Shown here: piece by piece, positions 16,967-25,768 of the stretch
Numbering within the stretch: the first letter of the stretch is position 1
How the letters are laid out: each line of letters starts with the position of its first letter
From: Bacteroidales bacterium
GTDB taxonomy: Bacteria > Bacteroidota > Bacteroidia > Bacteroidales > UBA932
DNA: 33,675 nucleotides
Assembly: GCA_004552615.1 (NCBI GenBank)
Contig: SFNZ01000010.1
Location: 1 to 33,675, forward strand
Direction of reading: 5' to 3'
The notes under the pieces: generated by a model
Told to the model about the DNA's origin: nothing
Databases searched by the model: none
The model's input: the letters and a program-made list of their open reading frames with translations, nothing else
Position numbers and translations under genes: made by a program

Positions 16967-19900
16967 CTAAAAAGTGATTGACACGCCTCCGGATACTGTC
17001 CTGAGGGCTGAATAGGTGAACCCGGTGCTTCCGCTGAACGACTGGCGCACATCCAGTCCGCGCCGCTTGGAATGATACCAGAGATTGTCACCGGTGACAT
17101 ATATCCTGAGATTCTGTATCCTTGCCTTTCCGAGAAGCTTTTCCGGGAAGGTATAGCCCACGGTGGCATTCCTGATGCTCAGGTAAGATGCCTTGGTAAG
17201 GAAACGGGTGGACATCTGGTTGGCTTCCTGGAATCCGTTCTGCAGACGTGGCACGTCGGTCTCGAGATTCTGCGGAGTCCAGCGCTTGAAAATATCCTTG
17301 TGCCAGTTGGTTCCGAGCGATCCGGCTCCCATGAGGGACGCGTAGTTCGAATCCATTGTCCATCCGCCGATCTGGTATGCGAAGGAGACGCTCATATCCA
17401 CGCCGAAGAATTTCAATGCAGTGGAGAATCCGCCGTACAGGTCAGGAATCGCTGATTTTCCGGTCCTGCGCCTCGTTGCATCAGCCGTGGTGGAAACATA
17501 TGAAACCGTCTCGGTGCCGTCTTCTGCCGTGGTGTACTTGGCATAGAGAGGCAGTCCGGTGACAGGATTCACTCCGGCCCACTCGTACAGGAAGAAGTCA
17601 TAGAGGGAACCTCCCTTGGATCGGTAATACGGATAGGCCTCATAGCCATCCTGCGGCTTGTCCGAAGGCAGCTTGGTGAGGGCGTTCTTGTAATGGGTCC
17701 CGTTCAGGGAGACGTTCCACTGGAAATTGCTGGACTTGAAGACGTCGGCGGAGACCTCGAACTCGATTCCGGTGTTCTTCATGTCCATGTCATTGACCAG
17801 CTGCGTGGCAGGAGAACCCTGGCTCAGCGCAAGCGGCCTGTAATAAATCATGTCCTTGGTGACTTTGATGAAGAAATCCGCATTAACGCTAATCCGGTCG
17901 AGGAAACGGGTCTCGAATCCGGCATTGAAATTCCTGGACTTCTCCCAGGTCACGTCAGGGGCGGCGCGGAAGACCCTCTTCAGGGAAGGCTCGCCGTCCA
18001 CTCTCTCGACGGAATAGAGGTCCTGATAGACCTTGACCACTCCGATATTGTCATTTCCCTGGGTTCCGTAGCTGGCTTTCAGCTTGAGATAGTCAATGGC
18101 TCGTGCTCCTGCGAGGAAACGCTCCTGCTTCATGTTCCAGGAAGCGCCTGCAGACCAGAAACTGCCCCACCTGCTGTCCGGGGAGAATCTGGAAGAGGCA
18201 TCGCGCCTGTATGATGCGGAAACGAAATATCTGTTGTCATACGAATACTCAGCCCTGCCGAAAATTCCCTGCAGGAAATAGCCTGCTGAAGAGGAATTCA
18301 GATACTGGTAGAATGCTGCATTGGCAAAATCCGAAACCGTCGGGTCGAGATAGTTCGTCATCTGCCCGGAAAGTCCGTAATTGGAGTCCTTCTTGATCTC
18401 ATGTCCGAGGAGGATGTTCAGGGAATGGGCTCCCCAGACCGGGGACCAATTGAGCAACTGGTTGGTGTTCAATGCAGTATAACGGGAAGTAGACTGGGAT
18501 CCCCTTCCGTTCACCGTGAGGGCGTCTCCTCCAGCCGGTGTCTGGAACACGTCGGACCGGGAATTGAAAAGGTCATAGGCGAGATTCACCGTGAACTTGA
18601 GATCCTTGAGTATCTGCACGTCGATATATCCGCGTGTCGTGAGATTGTCTGCAATATATTTGCTCTTGGAGGTCATGAGCTGGCCGTACGGGTTGGTGAG
18701 AGGTCCGAATGCACGGCTCTCTCCCCAGTCGTAGGCCGGGTCCCCGTTCGCCGCATATATCTTCCGCCCGGTCTCGAGGTCATATTGATATATCGGGTAT
18801 ATCGGGGCAATCATCTGGCCGAAGAAGAAAAGATTGTTGTACGAGGAAGAGCTGCTGCCTCCGTAAGTCTGCTGGACGGTATTGGAATAGGAGAAATTGA
18901 TACCGGCCTTGAGCCATTTGTAGACAGTCTGGTCCACTTTCGCCCTGACGCTGATCCTGTCGAATCCGGACTTCGGGACATATCCCTCGTCATTCAGGTA
19001 GGATGCGGAAATATAGACCTGAGTCTTCTCGGAGCCGCCGGATATGCTGAGATTGTATTCCTGACGGATTCCGTTGCGGAACACGTCCTTGTTCCAGTCG
19101 TCGTTCCATTTACGTTCCGTGGCGGCAGGATTCAGCTTGCCGGTCAGAGGATTCACGAGTTCATCGTCGGCGACATCCCGATAAACATTGTATTTCAGCT
19201 GGCGGATCAGGGCTGCGGAAGCATAGGCATCGGCCTGTGGGCGTGAGAGAGGATCATCCGCACGGTAATATGCGGCATTTCTCAGAGCTTCCCACGTAAG
19301 TTCGTAATAATCACCCGGATCTGTCACCACATCATAGGATGGGACGCATCTGGAATTGACTCCCACCTTTCCGTCGAAAGACACCTTGACCCTCTCGGAC
19401 GTTCCCCTCCTGGTGGTTATCATTATGACACCGTTCGAACCACGGGCTCCGTACATTGAGTTCGCAGCCGCGTCCTTGAGCACGGTAAGGGACTCTATAT
19501 CATTGGCAGGTATGGAGTTGAGACTTCCTTCATAAGGCACTCCGTCCACCACGATGAGAGGGCTCTGCGATGCCGATACTGAACCGAGTCCGCGTATGAT
19601 GATGCTCGCGCCGGAACCCGGGGTTCCTGAAGAGCTGGATGTCTGGAGACCTGACACGGCACCTTCGAGAGACTTGGATATGTCCGAGGTGCGCATCTTG
19701 GACAGTTTCTCGCCGCTTACCTGGGCGGCCGAGCCTGTGAAGGATGACTTCTTCTGTACGCCATAGGCGACGACGATGGTCTCGTCAATGCTCTCCGAAT
19801 CAGGGTCGAGCCTGGCATTGAGCACATCCCCGTCCCCGACGGGAAGTTCGAGATCGGCATACCCGACCGAACTGAAGACCAGCACGGAACCCGGAGCAAC

Positions 19901-20119
19901 GGATATCGAATAGTATCCGTCCGCATCGGAGGAGGCTCCGGTCATGGTACCCTTCACCATCACGGCGGCGAAAGGCACCTCCTCTCCGGTCCTGGCATCG
20001 GTCACCCTTCCGGTCACTGTCCTCGTCTGGGCCGTGGCCGCGATTCCGATGCAGGACAGAATCACGATGATTGCAGCAGTTATTCTTTTCATCTGTCTGA
20101 CTGTATTTCTATTTGACAT
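16967..20119 (-). CDS. SusC/RagA family TonB-dependent outer-membrane transporter
   Basis: At 1050 residues it has the usual length. Signal peptide (IGIAATAQ), an N-terminal carboxypeptidase-regulatory-like beta domain (about 32-110; TVTGRVTDARTGEEVPFAAV, DADGYYSISV), the SusC signature near ETIVVAYGVQKK, then the plug domain (about 125-235; IIIRGLGSVSASQSPLIVVDGVP, DAAANSMYGARGSNGVI) and a 22-strand-type barrel ending SGGVSITF. It imports the SusD-captured ligand across the outer membrane using TonB energy. The ATG at 20119 overlaps the previous gene by 11 bp and has AAGGGG upstream; ATG at 20092 gives a more typical signal peptide. Substrate is not readable from sequence. Confidence 0.96.
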   Translation of the reverse strand: MSNRNTVRQMKRITAAIIVILSCIGIAATAQTRTVTGRVTDARTGEEVPFAAVMVKGTMTGASSDADGYYSISVAPGSVLVFSSVGYADLELPVGDGDVLNARLDPDSESIDETIVVAYGVQKKSSFTGSAAQVSGEKLSKMRTSDISKSLEGAVSGLQTSSSSGTPGSGASIIIRGLGSVSASQSPLIVVDGVPYEGSLNSIPANDIESLTVLKDAAANSMYGARGSNGVIMITTRRGTSERVKVSFDGKVGVNSRCVPSYDVVTDPGDYYELTWEALRNAAYYRADDPLSRPQADAYASAALIRQLKYNVYRDVADDELVNPLTGKLNPAATERKWNDDWNKDVFRNGIRQEYNLSISGGSEKTQVYISASYLNDEGYVPKSGFDRISVRAKVDQTVYKWLKAGINFSYSNTVQQTYGGSSSSSYNNLFFFGQMIAPIYPIYQYDLETGRKIYAANGDPAYDWGESRAFGPLTNPYGQLMTSKSKYIADNLTTRGYIDVQILKDLKFTVNLAYDLFNSRSDVFQTPAGGDALTVNGRGSQSTSRYTALNTNQLLNWSPVWGAHSLNILLGHEIKKDSNYGLSGQMTNYLDPTVSDFANAAFYQYLNSSSAGYFLQGIFGRAEYSYDNRYFVSASYRRDASSRFSPDSRWGSFWSAGASWNMKQERFLAGARAIDYLKLKASYGTQGNDNIGVVKVYQDLYSVERVDGEPSLKRVFRAAPDVTWEKSRNFNAGFETRFLDRISVNADFFIKVTKDMIYYRPLALSQGSPATQLVNDMDMKNTGIEFEVSADVFKSSNFQWNVSLNGTHYKNALTKLPSDKPQDGYEAYPYYRSKGGSLYDFFLYEWAGVNPVTGLPLYAKYTTAEDGTETVSYVSTTADATRRRTGKSAIPDLYGGFSTALKFFGVDMSVSFAYQIGGWTMDSNYASLMGAGSLGTNWHKDIFKRWTPQNLETDVPRLQNGFQEANQMSTRFLTKASYLSIRNATVGYTFPEKLLGKARIQNLRIYVTGDNLWYHSKRRGLDVRQSFSGSTGFTYSALRTVSGGVSITF

Positions 20120-21908
20120 TACCCCTTACAATGACCTCATGAGGCCTGTTTGATGACGGGGTTGCGGATACCGGGAATGCAGGGCCCGCGGAAGCGCGCA
20201 CACTGAATCCGGACGGGGCCGATGCCGGGGACGAACCTGTCCTGGTCATCGTGAACGGCATCTGGGGATATGCGGAGGAGAATGTATAGAGTTCCCCTGT
20301 CGACTTGTTCCTCGCGTAATAGCCCATCGAGCCGATGGTTATCCTGCCTTCAGAAGTATTGACTGACTCCGGATTGACTATGGCATTGTCATTTCCTGTG
20401 CCGCTGAACGAAGCCACGGCGATATTATAAGAGCTGCCGGCCCCTGCGATGAACACGTCATTGCCCGAGCTGCCGTAGAATCCGAGAGTGCAGGCAACGT
20501 CCGTCCCGCCGTCCCTCAGATATACGTCGGCGAGGTCGCAGGATATGAACACGAGTTCACCGGTGTTCTCGTCCAGCATTGCCACTGCAGGGCATTCTGA
20601 CAAGTCGGCGGAAGCCTCCCATCCGCGGAGATGATAGAGATTGTCCCCCTTGTCGCGTGCATCCTCAATGGTGACGTCATAGTCGATTTTCCCGTCCCCG
20701 ATGCGCCAGCTTCCGATCCAGGCCTTGTAAGCGTCTGACATCGGAGGTGCAGCGACCTCGAACGGCTCTGAAGCGGCATATTTGCCCGTAGGAGCTCCGC
20801 TCATCTCAACTCCGACGGCATAGGCCGTGTAGATTCCTTCCTTGGTGAGATTATAGCCCTCCCTTGCGGATGTCGTATAGCCGAAATCGGCCCATGTGTA
20901 ATCTGTGCCGTATGCCTGGTTGTACTGGCGGATGTAATCGGTCATGAAAGCGGCGGCATCAGTCAGGAACACGTCGAACTGGTCCTTGTAATAGTCCATG
21001 CTCTCTTTCGATATGACCACTATGAAATACATCTCCCTGGAAGTGGATACGCAGGAAATCACCTGCTTGTAGGTCCCGGTATAATCCCCGTTGGTGATAG
21101 TGCCCGGGCCTTCGTAAGTGACGGTCCAGTCAGGATTCAGCACCGGATATACCGGACGCATCCTCGTGGTGAATTCCACCGTCGCCGGAGTGCCGTATGC
21201 AGCCCCGTCCCGGACTCCTGTGACGACAGCCCTGTACGTGGTGTTCTGGGAAAGTCCCGGGAATTCCTTGATGATGCTTCCGCTCTCGAGCGCCTGTCCG
21301 AGATCCGGCACTGAACGCAGTTCCTTCTCGCATAGCGACTCTGCGGACGAAGTCAGGTCCGTGGTGACGAAAGCATACCACTTGTCGGTATTGTCGCCCG
21401 TGGTGGAGATGTTGATGAAGACATTGTTGTCAGTAGGAGATCCCATCACGGATAACGTAAACTTCGGGATACCCTTGACCGTGCTGAAAGAACAACTGCC
21501 CGGAGTTCCGTATATGCTGCCGTCCGGGTTCATCCCGAATACGACATACCTGTAGGCGGTTCCGGACTCGAGTCCTTCCACATTGACGATTCTAGTGGAG
21601 CCTGACTTGAGGCTTCCTGACAGATTCCCGGTCCCGGACAGTTCCCTGGTTTTCCTGTTGACCAATGCATCGACCCCGGAATCAAGGTCCTTGGTGGCGA
21701 ATCCGTAATAGGTATCCCTGTCCGAACCGTCATGAGTGACTGTCACAGTAGCCCCGTCCACGGTCTCTGCCCCCGGTTCGACATGGAAACGGACGTCAGG
21801 GAAATCAGGTGAATCCGCACTCTTGACGGCATCGCTGCAACCCGCAAGCATCAGAAAGGAGAGTATCACGCCTCCCCGCGTCAAGAAATCACAAAACGTA
21901 GTTTTCAT
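20109..21908 (-). CDS. Lipoprotein with three fibronectin-like repeats and a C-terminal beta domain
   Basis: First gene of the seven-gene unit, 599 residues, lipobox LAGC (Cys24). Two clear internal repeats start near DTYYGFATKDLDSG and DKWYAFVTTDLTSS and each end in YGTP followed by SFSTV or EFTTR. A third, more divergent repeat contains MYFIVVISKES and ends in ASEPFEV. Each repeat looks like a fibronectin-type sandwich with a helical insertion rich in acidic and basic residues. The last 190 residues begin YKAWIGSWRIGDG and look like a lipocalin-type beta domain also common in SusCD-linked lipoproteins. No catalytic motif seen. Probably a surface binding protein of the uptake system; the domain combination is not one I recognise by name. 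Confidence 0.72.
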   Translation of the reverse strand: MKTTFCDFLTRGGVILSFLMLAGCSDAVKSADSPDFPDVRFHVEPGAETVDGATVTVTHDGSDRDTYYGFATKDLDSGVDALVNRKTRELSGTGNLSGSLKSGSTRIVNVEGLESGTAYRYVVFGMNPDGSIYGTPGSCSFSTVKGIPKFTLSVMGSPTDNNVFINISTTGDNTDKWYAFVTTDLTSSAESLCEKELRSVPDLGQALESGSIIKEFPGLSQNTTYRAVVTGVRDGAAYGTPATVEFTTRMRPVYPVLNPDWTVTYEGPGTITNGDYTGTYKQVISCVSTSREMYFIVVISKESMDYYKDQFDVFLTDAAAFMTDYIRQYNQAYGTDYTWADFGYTTSAREGYNLTKEGIYTAYAVGVEMSGAPTGKYAASEPFEVAAPPMSDAYKAWIGSWRIGDGKIDYDVTIEDARDKGDNLYHLRGWEASADLSECPAVAMLDENTGELVFISCDLADVYLRDGGTDVACTLGFYGSSGNDVFIAGAGSSYNIAVASFSGTGNDNAIVNPESVNTSEGRITIGSMGYYARNKSTGELYTFSSAYPQMPFTMTRTGSSPASAPSGFSVRASAGPAFPVSATPSSNRPHEVIVRGNVK

Positions 21909-21942
21909 TCACAAATAATGTTGAGTTCATTATAACAGGATG

Positions 21943-21950
21943 CAAATATA
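21943..21950 (-). promoter_or_regulatory. Promoter -7 box for the seven-gene SusCD-protease operon
   Basis: The minus strand reads TATATTTG, an exact TAnnTTTG match 34 bp before the ATG at 21908; transcription would begin near 21937. No convincing -33 TTTG at the usual spacing. No anti-sigma or sensor gene lies beside it, so regulation is not evident locally. Confidence 0.55.
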
Positions 21951-21997
21951 GAAATTTTATCGAAAATGAGTATTCCGATAATGAATTGCCGAGATTC

Positions 21998-22028
21998 TTT
22001 TAAAAAATGATTTAATTGATTAAATTTG
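21998..22028 (+). promoter_or_regulatory. Promoter for pyruvate phosphate dikinase
   Basis: TTTT at 21998-22001 (near -33 TTTG), 19-bp spacer, then TAAATTTG at 22021-22028 (exact -7 match). Transcription would begin near 22035, about 33 nt before the ATG at 22068. Confidence 0.65.
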
Positions 22029-22067
22029 CAATCTTAAAGTTGAAAAAGTTAACACAATTATTGCAAT

Positions 22068-24794
22068 ATGTTGGAAAAAAAGAAAAGAGTGTACCGTTTC
22101 GGAGGCAAACACGCCGAGGGAAACGGCACAATGCGTGAGCTCCTCGGAGGAAAAGGAGCCAATCTTGCCGAGATGAATCTTCTCGGAATGCCTGTTCCGG
22201 CAGGCTTCACAATCACAACCGAATGCTGCGCCGAATATTACGCCCTCGGCGGAGGCTACACCGACGATCTCAGGCAGGAAGTCAGGGATGCAATGGAGGC
22301 CACCGAGAAAATCATGGGCAAGAGATTCGGAGACCCTGAGGACCCTCTTCTCGTGAGCTGCCGTTCAGGTGCAAGAAGCTCCATGCCTGGTATGATGGAC
22401 ACTATCCTCAACATCGGTCTCTGCTCCGCAACTCTTCCGGGAATGATCAAGAAGACCGGCAATCCGCGTTTCGTATATGACGCATACCGCCGTCTCATCA
22501 TGATGTATTCTGACGTCGTTATGGAGAAAGCCGAAGGCATCGAGCCTGAGGACGGACAGGGAATCCGCCAGCAGCTTGACCGCATGATGTGCGAGCTCAA
22601 GGAGCAGAAAGGCTACAAGTCCGACACCGAGATTACAGCCGATGAGCTCAAGGATCTCTGCGAACTGTTCAAGGCCAAGGTGAAGGAAGTTCTCGGAGTT
22701 GATTTCCCTGACACTGCAGAGGCACAGCTCTGGGGATCAATCGGAGGCGTGTTCAAGTCATGGAACGGCAAGCGCGCCATCACATACAGGAAAATCGAGA
22801 AGATTCCTGATGACTGGGGCACCGCAGTGAACGTGCAGTCCATGGTATTCGGAAACATGGGCAACACATCCGCCACAGGTGTGGCATTCTCCCGCAACCC
22901 GGCCAACGGAGACAACAAATTCTACGGCGAGTGGCTCATCAACGCACAGGGCGAGGACGTCGTTGCCGGCATCCGTACACCTAACCCTCTGAACGAGGCC
23001 ACCAAGTCAGAGAAGAACAAGGACCTCGAGTCCCTCGAGAAGGCTATGCCTGAGGTTTACAAGGAACTCGATGAGATCCGTACCCACCTCGAGAATCATT
23101 TCCACGACATGCAGGATATCGAGTTCACCATCCAGGAAGGCAAGCTCTGGATGCTCCAGTGCCGTATCGGCAAGAGAACCGGTCTTGCAGCCCTCCAGAT
23201 GGCCACTGACATGCTCGCAGAGGGCATGATCGACGAGAAGACGGCCGTTATGAGGGTATCCCCTGCACAGCTCGACGAGATTCTCCACCCTATCCTCGAT
23301 CCGGAATCAGAGAAGAAGGCAAGCAAGATTGCACAGGGCCTTCCTGCATCACCGGGCGGAGCTGTAGGTACTCTCGTGTTCACACCTGAGGACGCCGTGG
23401 CAGCAGCCGCAGAAGGACGCAAGGTAATCCTCGTGAGGGAAGAGACCTCCCCTGAAGACATCGAGGGCATGAGGGCCGCAACAGGAATCCTCACAGTCCG
23501 CGGAGGCATGACATCCCACGCAGCTCTCGTAGCTCGCGGATGGGGCAAATGCTGCATCGTAGGATGCGATGCAATGAAGATTGACCTCGCAGGCAAGTCA
23601 GTGAAGTTCGCAGGATGCGACAAAGTATTCAAGGAAGGTGACTGGTTCAGCCTCAACGGCGCCAAGGGTCTGGTTTACAATGCCAGGATCGACACCATGG
23701 ACGCGTCCGAGAATCCTCTCTTCGTACAGTTCATGGCTCTCGCCGACAAATTCCGCAAGCTCGGCATCAGGACCAACGCCGATACTCCGGAAGACGCAGC
23801 CAAGGCGCTCTCGTTCGGAGCCGAAGGAATCGGTCTTTTCCGTCTCGAGCACATGTTCTACGGCAAGAATTCCGAGACACCTCTCGCCAAACTCCGCAAG
23901 ATGATTCTCTGCGACACTGACGAGGAAAGGAAAGCAGCTCTCACCGAACTCGAGCCGTTCATCAAGGCTTCCGTGAAGAGCACCCTCAGGATCATGGACG
24001 GCAAACCGGTAGTGTTCCGTCTTCTCGACCCGCCTCTCCACGAGTTCGTACCTCATACAGAGGAGAAAAAGGCAGAGCTTGCCAAGGAGCTCGGCGTCAC
24101 ACCGGCCGAGATCGAGAAGCGCGGCGAGTCACTCCACGAGGTGAACCCTATGATGGGACACCGCGGAGTACGTCTCCACGTGTCATTCCCGCTCATCGCC
24201 GAAGTAGAGTACAGGGCCATCTTCACTGCAGCCGCAGAGCTTCAGGGCGAAGGACTTCACCCTATGCCTGAAATCATGATTCCTGTCACTATTTCCGCAA
24301 GGGAGCTCAGCTTCCAGAAGGCCATCTGCGACAGGGTCAAGGCTGAAGTTGAAGGCAAGTTCAGCACAAGCATCGACTACCAGTTCGGAACAATGATAGA
24401 GATACCTCGTGCCGCCCTCACAGGCGACAGGATGGCAAGGACTGCAGAGTTCTTCTCATTCGGTACCAACGACCTCACCCAGATGACATTCGGATTCTCA
24501 CGTGACGATGTCGGCACCTTCATGGGCGAGTATCTCGGAAACAAGCTTCTGGACGCAGATCCGTTCAAGACCATCGACACCAAGGGCGTCGGCAAACTGG
24601 TCGAGTACGGTGTCCAGGCAGGCCGTTCGAAGAGGCCGGAGCTGAAGTGCGGTGTCTGCGGAGAGCACGGAGGAGATCCTGATTCCATCAAGTTCTTCAA
24701 CAGAATCGGTATCGACTACGTATCATGCTCACCGTTCCGCGTGCCAATTGCACGTCTTGCAGCGGCGCAGGCTGCGATTGCCCAGAGCAAGTAA
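22068..24794 (+). CDS. ppdK: Pyruvate, phosphate dikinase
   Basis: The 908-residue protein aligns throughout with PPDK, which interconverts pyruvate, ATP and phosphate with PEP, AMP and pyrophosphate. Domains in order: N-terminal ATP-grasp domain (GGKGANLAEM near 28, SCRSGARSSMPGMMDTILN near 102, and GMGNTSATGVAFSRNPANG near 265), the swivelling phosphohistidine domain with GGMTSHAALVARGWGK (His484), and the C-terminal PEP-binding TIM barrel (GAEGIGLFRLEHMF, NPMMGHRGVRL, SFGTNDLTQMTFGFSRDD, and CGVCGEHGGDPDS with the catalytic-loop Cys). Length and all key motifs are intact. It is monocistronic, with its own promoter and a strong terminator. In anaerobic Bacteroidales it probably runs in the glycolytic or gluconeogenic direction using pyrophosphate. 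Confidence 0.98.
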   Translation: MLEKKKRVYRFGGKHAEGNGTMRELLGGKGANLAEMNLLGMPVPAGFTITTECCAEYYALGGGYTDDLRQEVRDAMEATEKIMGKRFGDPEDPLLVSCRSGARSSMPGMMDTILNIGLCSATLPGMIKKTGNPRFVYDAYRRLIMMYSDVVMEKAEGIEPEDGQGIRQQLDRMMCELKEQKGYKSDTEITADELKDLCELFKAKVKEVLGVDFPDTAEAQLWGSIGGVFKSWNGKRAITYRKIEKIPDDWGTAVNVQSMVFGNMGNTSATGVAFSRNPANGDNKFYGEWLINAQGEDVVAGIRTPNPLNEATKSEKNKDLESLEKAMPEVYKELDEIRTHLENHFHDMQDIEFTIQEGKLWMLQCRIGKRTGLAALQMATDMLAEGMIDEKTAVMRVSPAQLDEILHPILDPESEKKASKIAQGLPASPGGAVGTLVFTPEDAVAAAAEGRKVILVREETSPEDIEGMRAATGILTVRGGMTSHAALVARGWGKCCIVGCDAMKIDLAGKSVKFAGCDKVFKEGDWFSLNGAKGLVYNARIDTMDASENPLFVQFMALADKFRKLGIRTNADTPEDAAKALSFGAEGIGLFRLEHMFYGKNSETPLAKLRKMILCDTDEERKAALTELEPFIKASVKSTLRIMDGKPVVFRLLDPPLHEFVPHTEEKKAELAKELGVTPAEIEKRGESLHEVNPMMGHRGVRLHVSFPLIAEVEYRAIFTAAAELQGEGLHPMPEIMIPVTISARELSFQKAICDRVKAEVEGKFSTSIDYQFGTMIEIPRAALTGDRMARTAEFFSFGTNDLTQMTFGFSRDDVGTFMGEYLGNKLLDADPFKTIDTKGVGKLVEYGVQAGRSKRPELKCGVCGEHGGDPDSIKFFNRIGIDYVSCSPFRVPIARLAAAQAAIAQSK

Positions 24795-24814
24795 TCTGAC
24801 GATATAGTTTTATG

Positions 24815-24847
24815 CCCCGCCTCGCAAGAAGCAAGGCGGGGTTTTTT
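24815..24847 (+). terminator. Rho-independent terminator of ppdK
   Basis: CCCCGCCT at 24815-24822 pairs with AGGCGGGG at 24834-24841 around an 11-nt loop and is followed by six T (24842-24847). It lies 20 bp after the ppdK stop and overlaps the last codon of the convergent higA gene. Confidence 0.92.
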
Positions 24848-25208
24848 ACATCCGCATCATAGCGGCCGGGCTTATCTTGAGAATACGGCAGATAGAACCG
24901 GCTACCGACAGACTGGGCTCCGCCCGGCCGGTAGTGAAGTCATTCACCCTGGTAGTGCTGATACCCAGTTCCTTTGCCAAGTCTTTCTGGGTGAGATTCA
25001 TCTCCTTGAGGCCATCCTTGATCAATTCCGCCACTGTAGGCTTCTCAATGGGATAATGAGACTCCTCATAGTCAATCACTATGTCAGACATCATGGCGAG
25101 TTCCACCGCTTTCGGGTCATCAGGCGACATATCCTCACTGACCTCCGGGAGAAGTTCTTCAACCCTTCTCAAAGCCAGTTGATATTGTGATTCCGTAATC
25201 TGTCTCAT
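24846..25208 (-). CDS. higA: HigA-type antitoxin, XRE helix-turn-helix
   Basis: The 120-residue product from ATG 25208 has an N-terminal part typical of HigA antitoxins (YQLALRRVEELLPEV near 9-23, then IDYEESHYPIEKP near 45-57). It ends in an XRE helix-turn-helix (about 60-112; MNLTQKDLAKELGISTTRVNDFTTGRAEPSL). HigA neutralises HigB and represses the operon. It lies 10 bp downstream of higB; the toxin-first order is characteristic of hig loci. The longer reading frame from 25268 would overlap higB and is rejected. Its C-terminus overlaps the ppdK terminator on the opposite strand. Confidence 0.9.
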   Translation of the reverse strand: MRQITESQYQLALRRVEELLPEVSEDMSPDDPKAVELAMMSDIVIDYEESHYPIEKPTVAELIKDGLKEMNLTQKDLAKELGISTTRVNDFTTGRAEPSLSVAGSICRILKISPAAMMRM

Positions 25209-25218
25209 AATTCTGTCC

Positions 25219-25521
25219 TCAAATATTTGATGCATCAATCTTGTCATATTGCTTATGCGTTCCGACAAACCTGATGAAAACGTATCCCATTACAAACTTC
25301 ACGACAACGACCAACCTGAACTTATTGCCGCCAATATTAAACACATAGTGCTGGTTTCCTACCGAATCCACAGAGTTGAAGTCCCGTTTCATTTCCGCAA
25401 ATCCGCTCCAGTGCGCCTCTGACACAATATGATACCAACGCTCAAGCGGAACCTTCGCATCAGCATATTCCGCATTTTCGTAAAACTCCCTCAACTTCCT
25501 TTGCGATACGATTCTCATCAT
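25219..25521 (-). CDS. higB: HigB-type mRNA interferase toxin
   Basis: The 100-residue protein matches HigB of the RelE superfamily: LREFYENAEYADAKVPLERWYHIV at the N-terminus, then DFNSVDSVGNQHYVFNIGGNKFRLVVVVKF and the family ending VFIRFVGTHKQYDKIDA. HigB cleaves mRNA at the ribosome. Length is normal and the frame intact, so the toxin may be functional. Two adjacent ATG codons (25521 and 25518) can serve as start. It is first in the higBA operon; the leader is very short because the -7 box ends at 25535. Confidence 0.92.
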   Translation of the reverse strand: MMRIVSQRKLREFYENAEYADAKVPLERWYHIVSEAHWSGFAEMKRDFNSVDSVGNQHYVFNIGGNKFRLVVVVKFVMGYVFIRFVGTHKQYDKIDASNI

Positions 25522-25534
25522 TCATTATTTTTCG

Positions 25535-25564
25535 CAAAAATAGATAAATATTCCGAATAACAAA
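25535..25564 (-). promoter_or_regulatory. higBA promoter
   Basis: On the minus strand, TTTG (25561-25564), an 18-bp spacer and TATTTTTG (25535-25542) match the Bacteroidota -33/-7 consensus. Transcription would begin near 25528, giving a leader of only a few nucleotides. Confidence 0.72.
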
Positions 25565-25600
25565 AGAATATCCATAAATATTTCCGGTTTTCGGAATATT
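25547..25600. promoter_or_regulatory. Inverted-repeat operator of higBA
   Basis: AATATTCCGAA at 25547-25557 is matched by its exact complement TTCGGAATATT at 25590-25600. A related half-site AAATATTTCCGG lies between them (about 25576-25586). The left arm falls inside the promoter spacer, so binding by HigA or HigBA would block RNA polymerase. Confidence 0.6.
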
Positions 25601-25701
25601 AGCCACATAGGGATTTCATCAAAGCCAACAATGCCTATGAGCGCCGTCACGCAGCAAACCCTACTGAAGCTTGCACGGTATTGGTTAAATTATGCGCTAA
25701 A

Positions 25702-25730
25702 CGGCACCGGATTCCATTTTTCCGGTGCCG
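25702..25730 (-). terminator. Possible terminator of the envelope operon
   Basis: CGGCACCGGA (25702-25711) and TCCGGTGCCG (25721-25730) form a perfect 10-bp stem with a 9-nt loop, 39 bp after the SGNH hydrolase stop. On the minus strand only a short TTTA follows, so termination strength is uncertain. The rest of the 25601-25768 gap shows no convincing gene. Confidence 0.5.
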
Positions 25731-25768
25731 CGAACTATCTGCAGGAGTATTTTTCGAGTATTTCCGAA

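Noticed and set aside
18401..19246. 281-residue plus-strand ORF within susC
   Set aside because: Antisense shadow of a well-supported SusC gene.
9398..21908. Polysaccharide utilization locus label
   Set aside because: A SusCD pair is present but no carbohydrate-active enzyme or PUL regulator is encoded in the unit; the nearest, GH29, is over 7 kb away behind unrelated genes.
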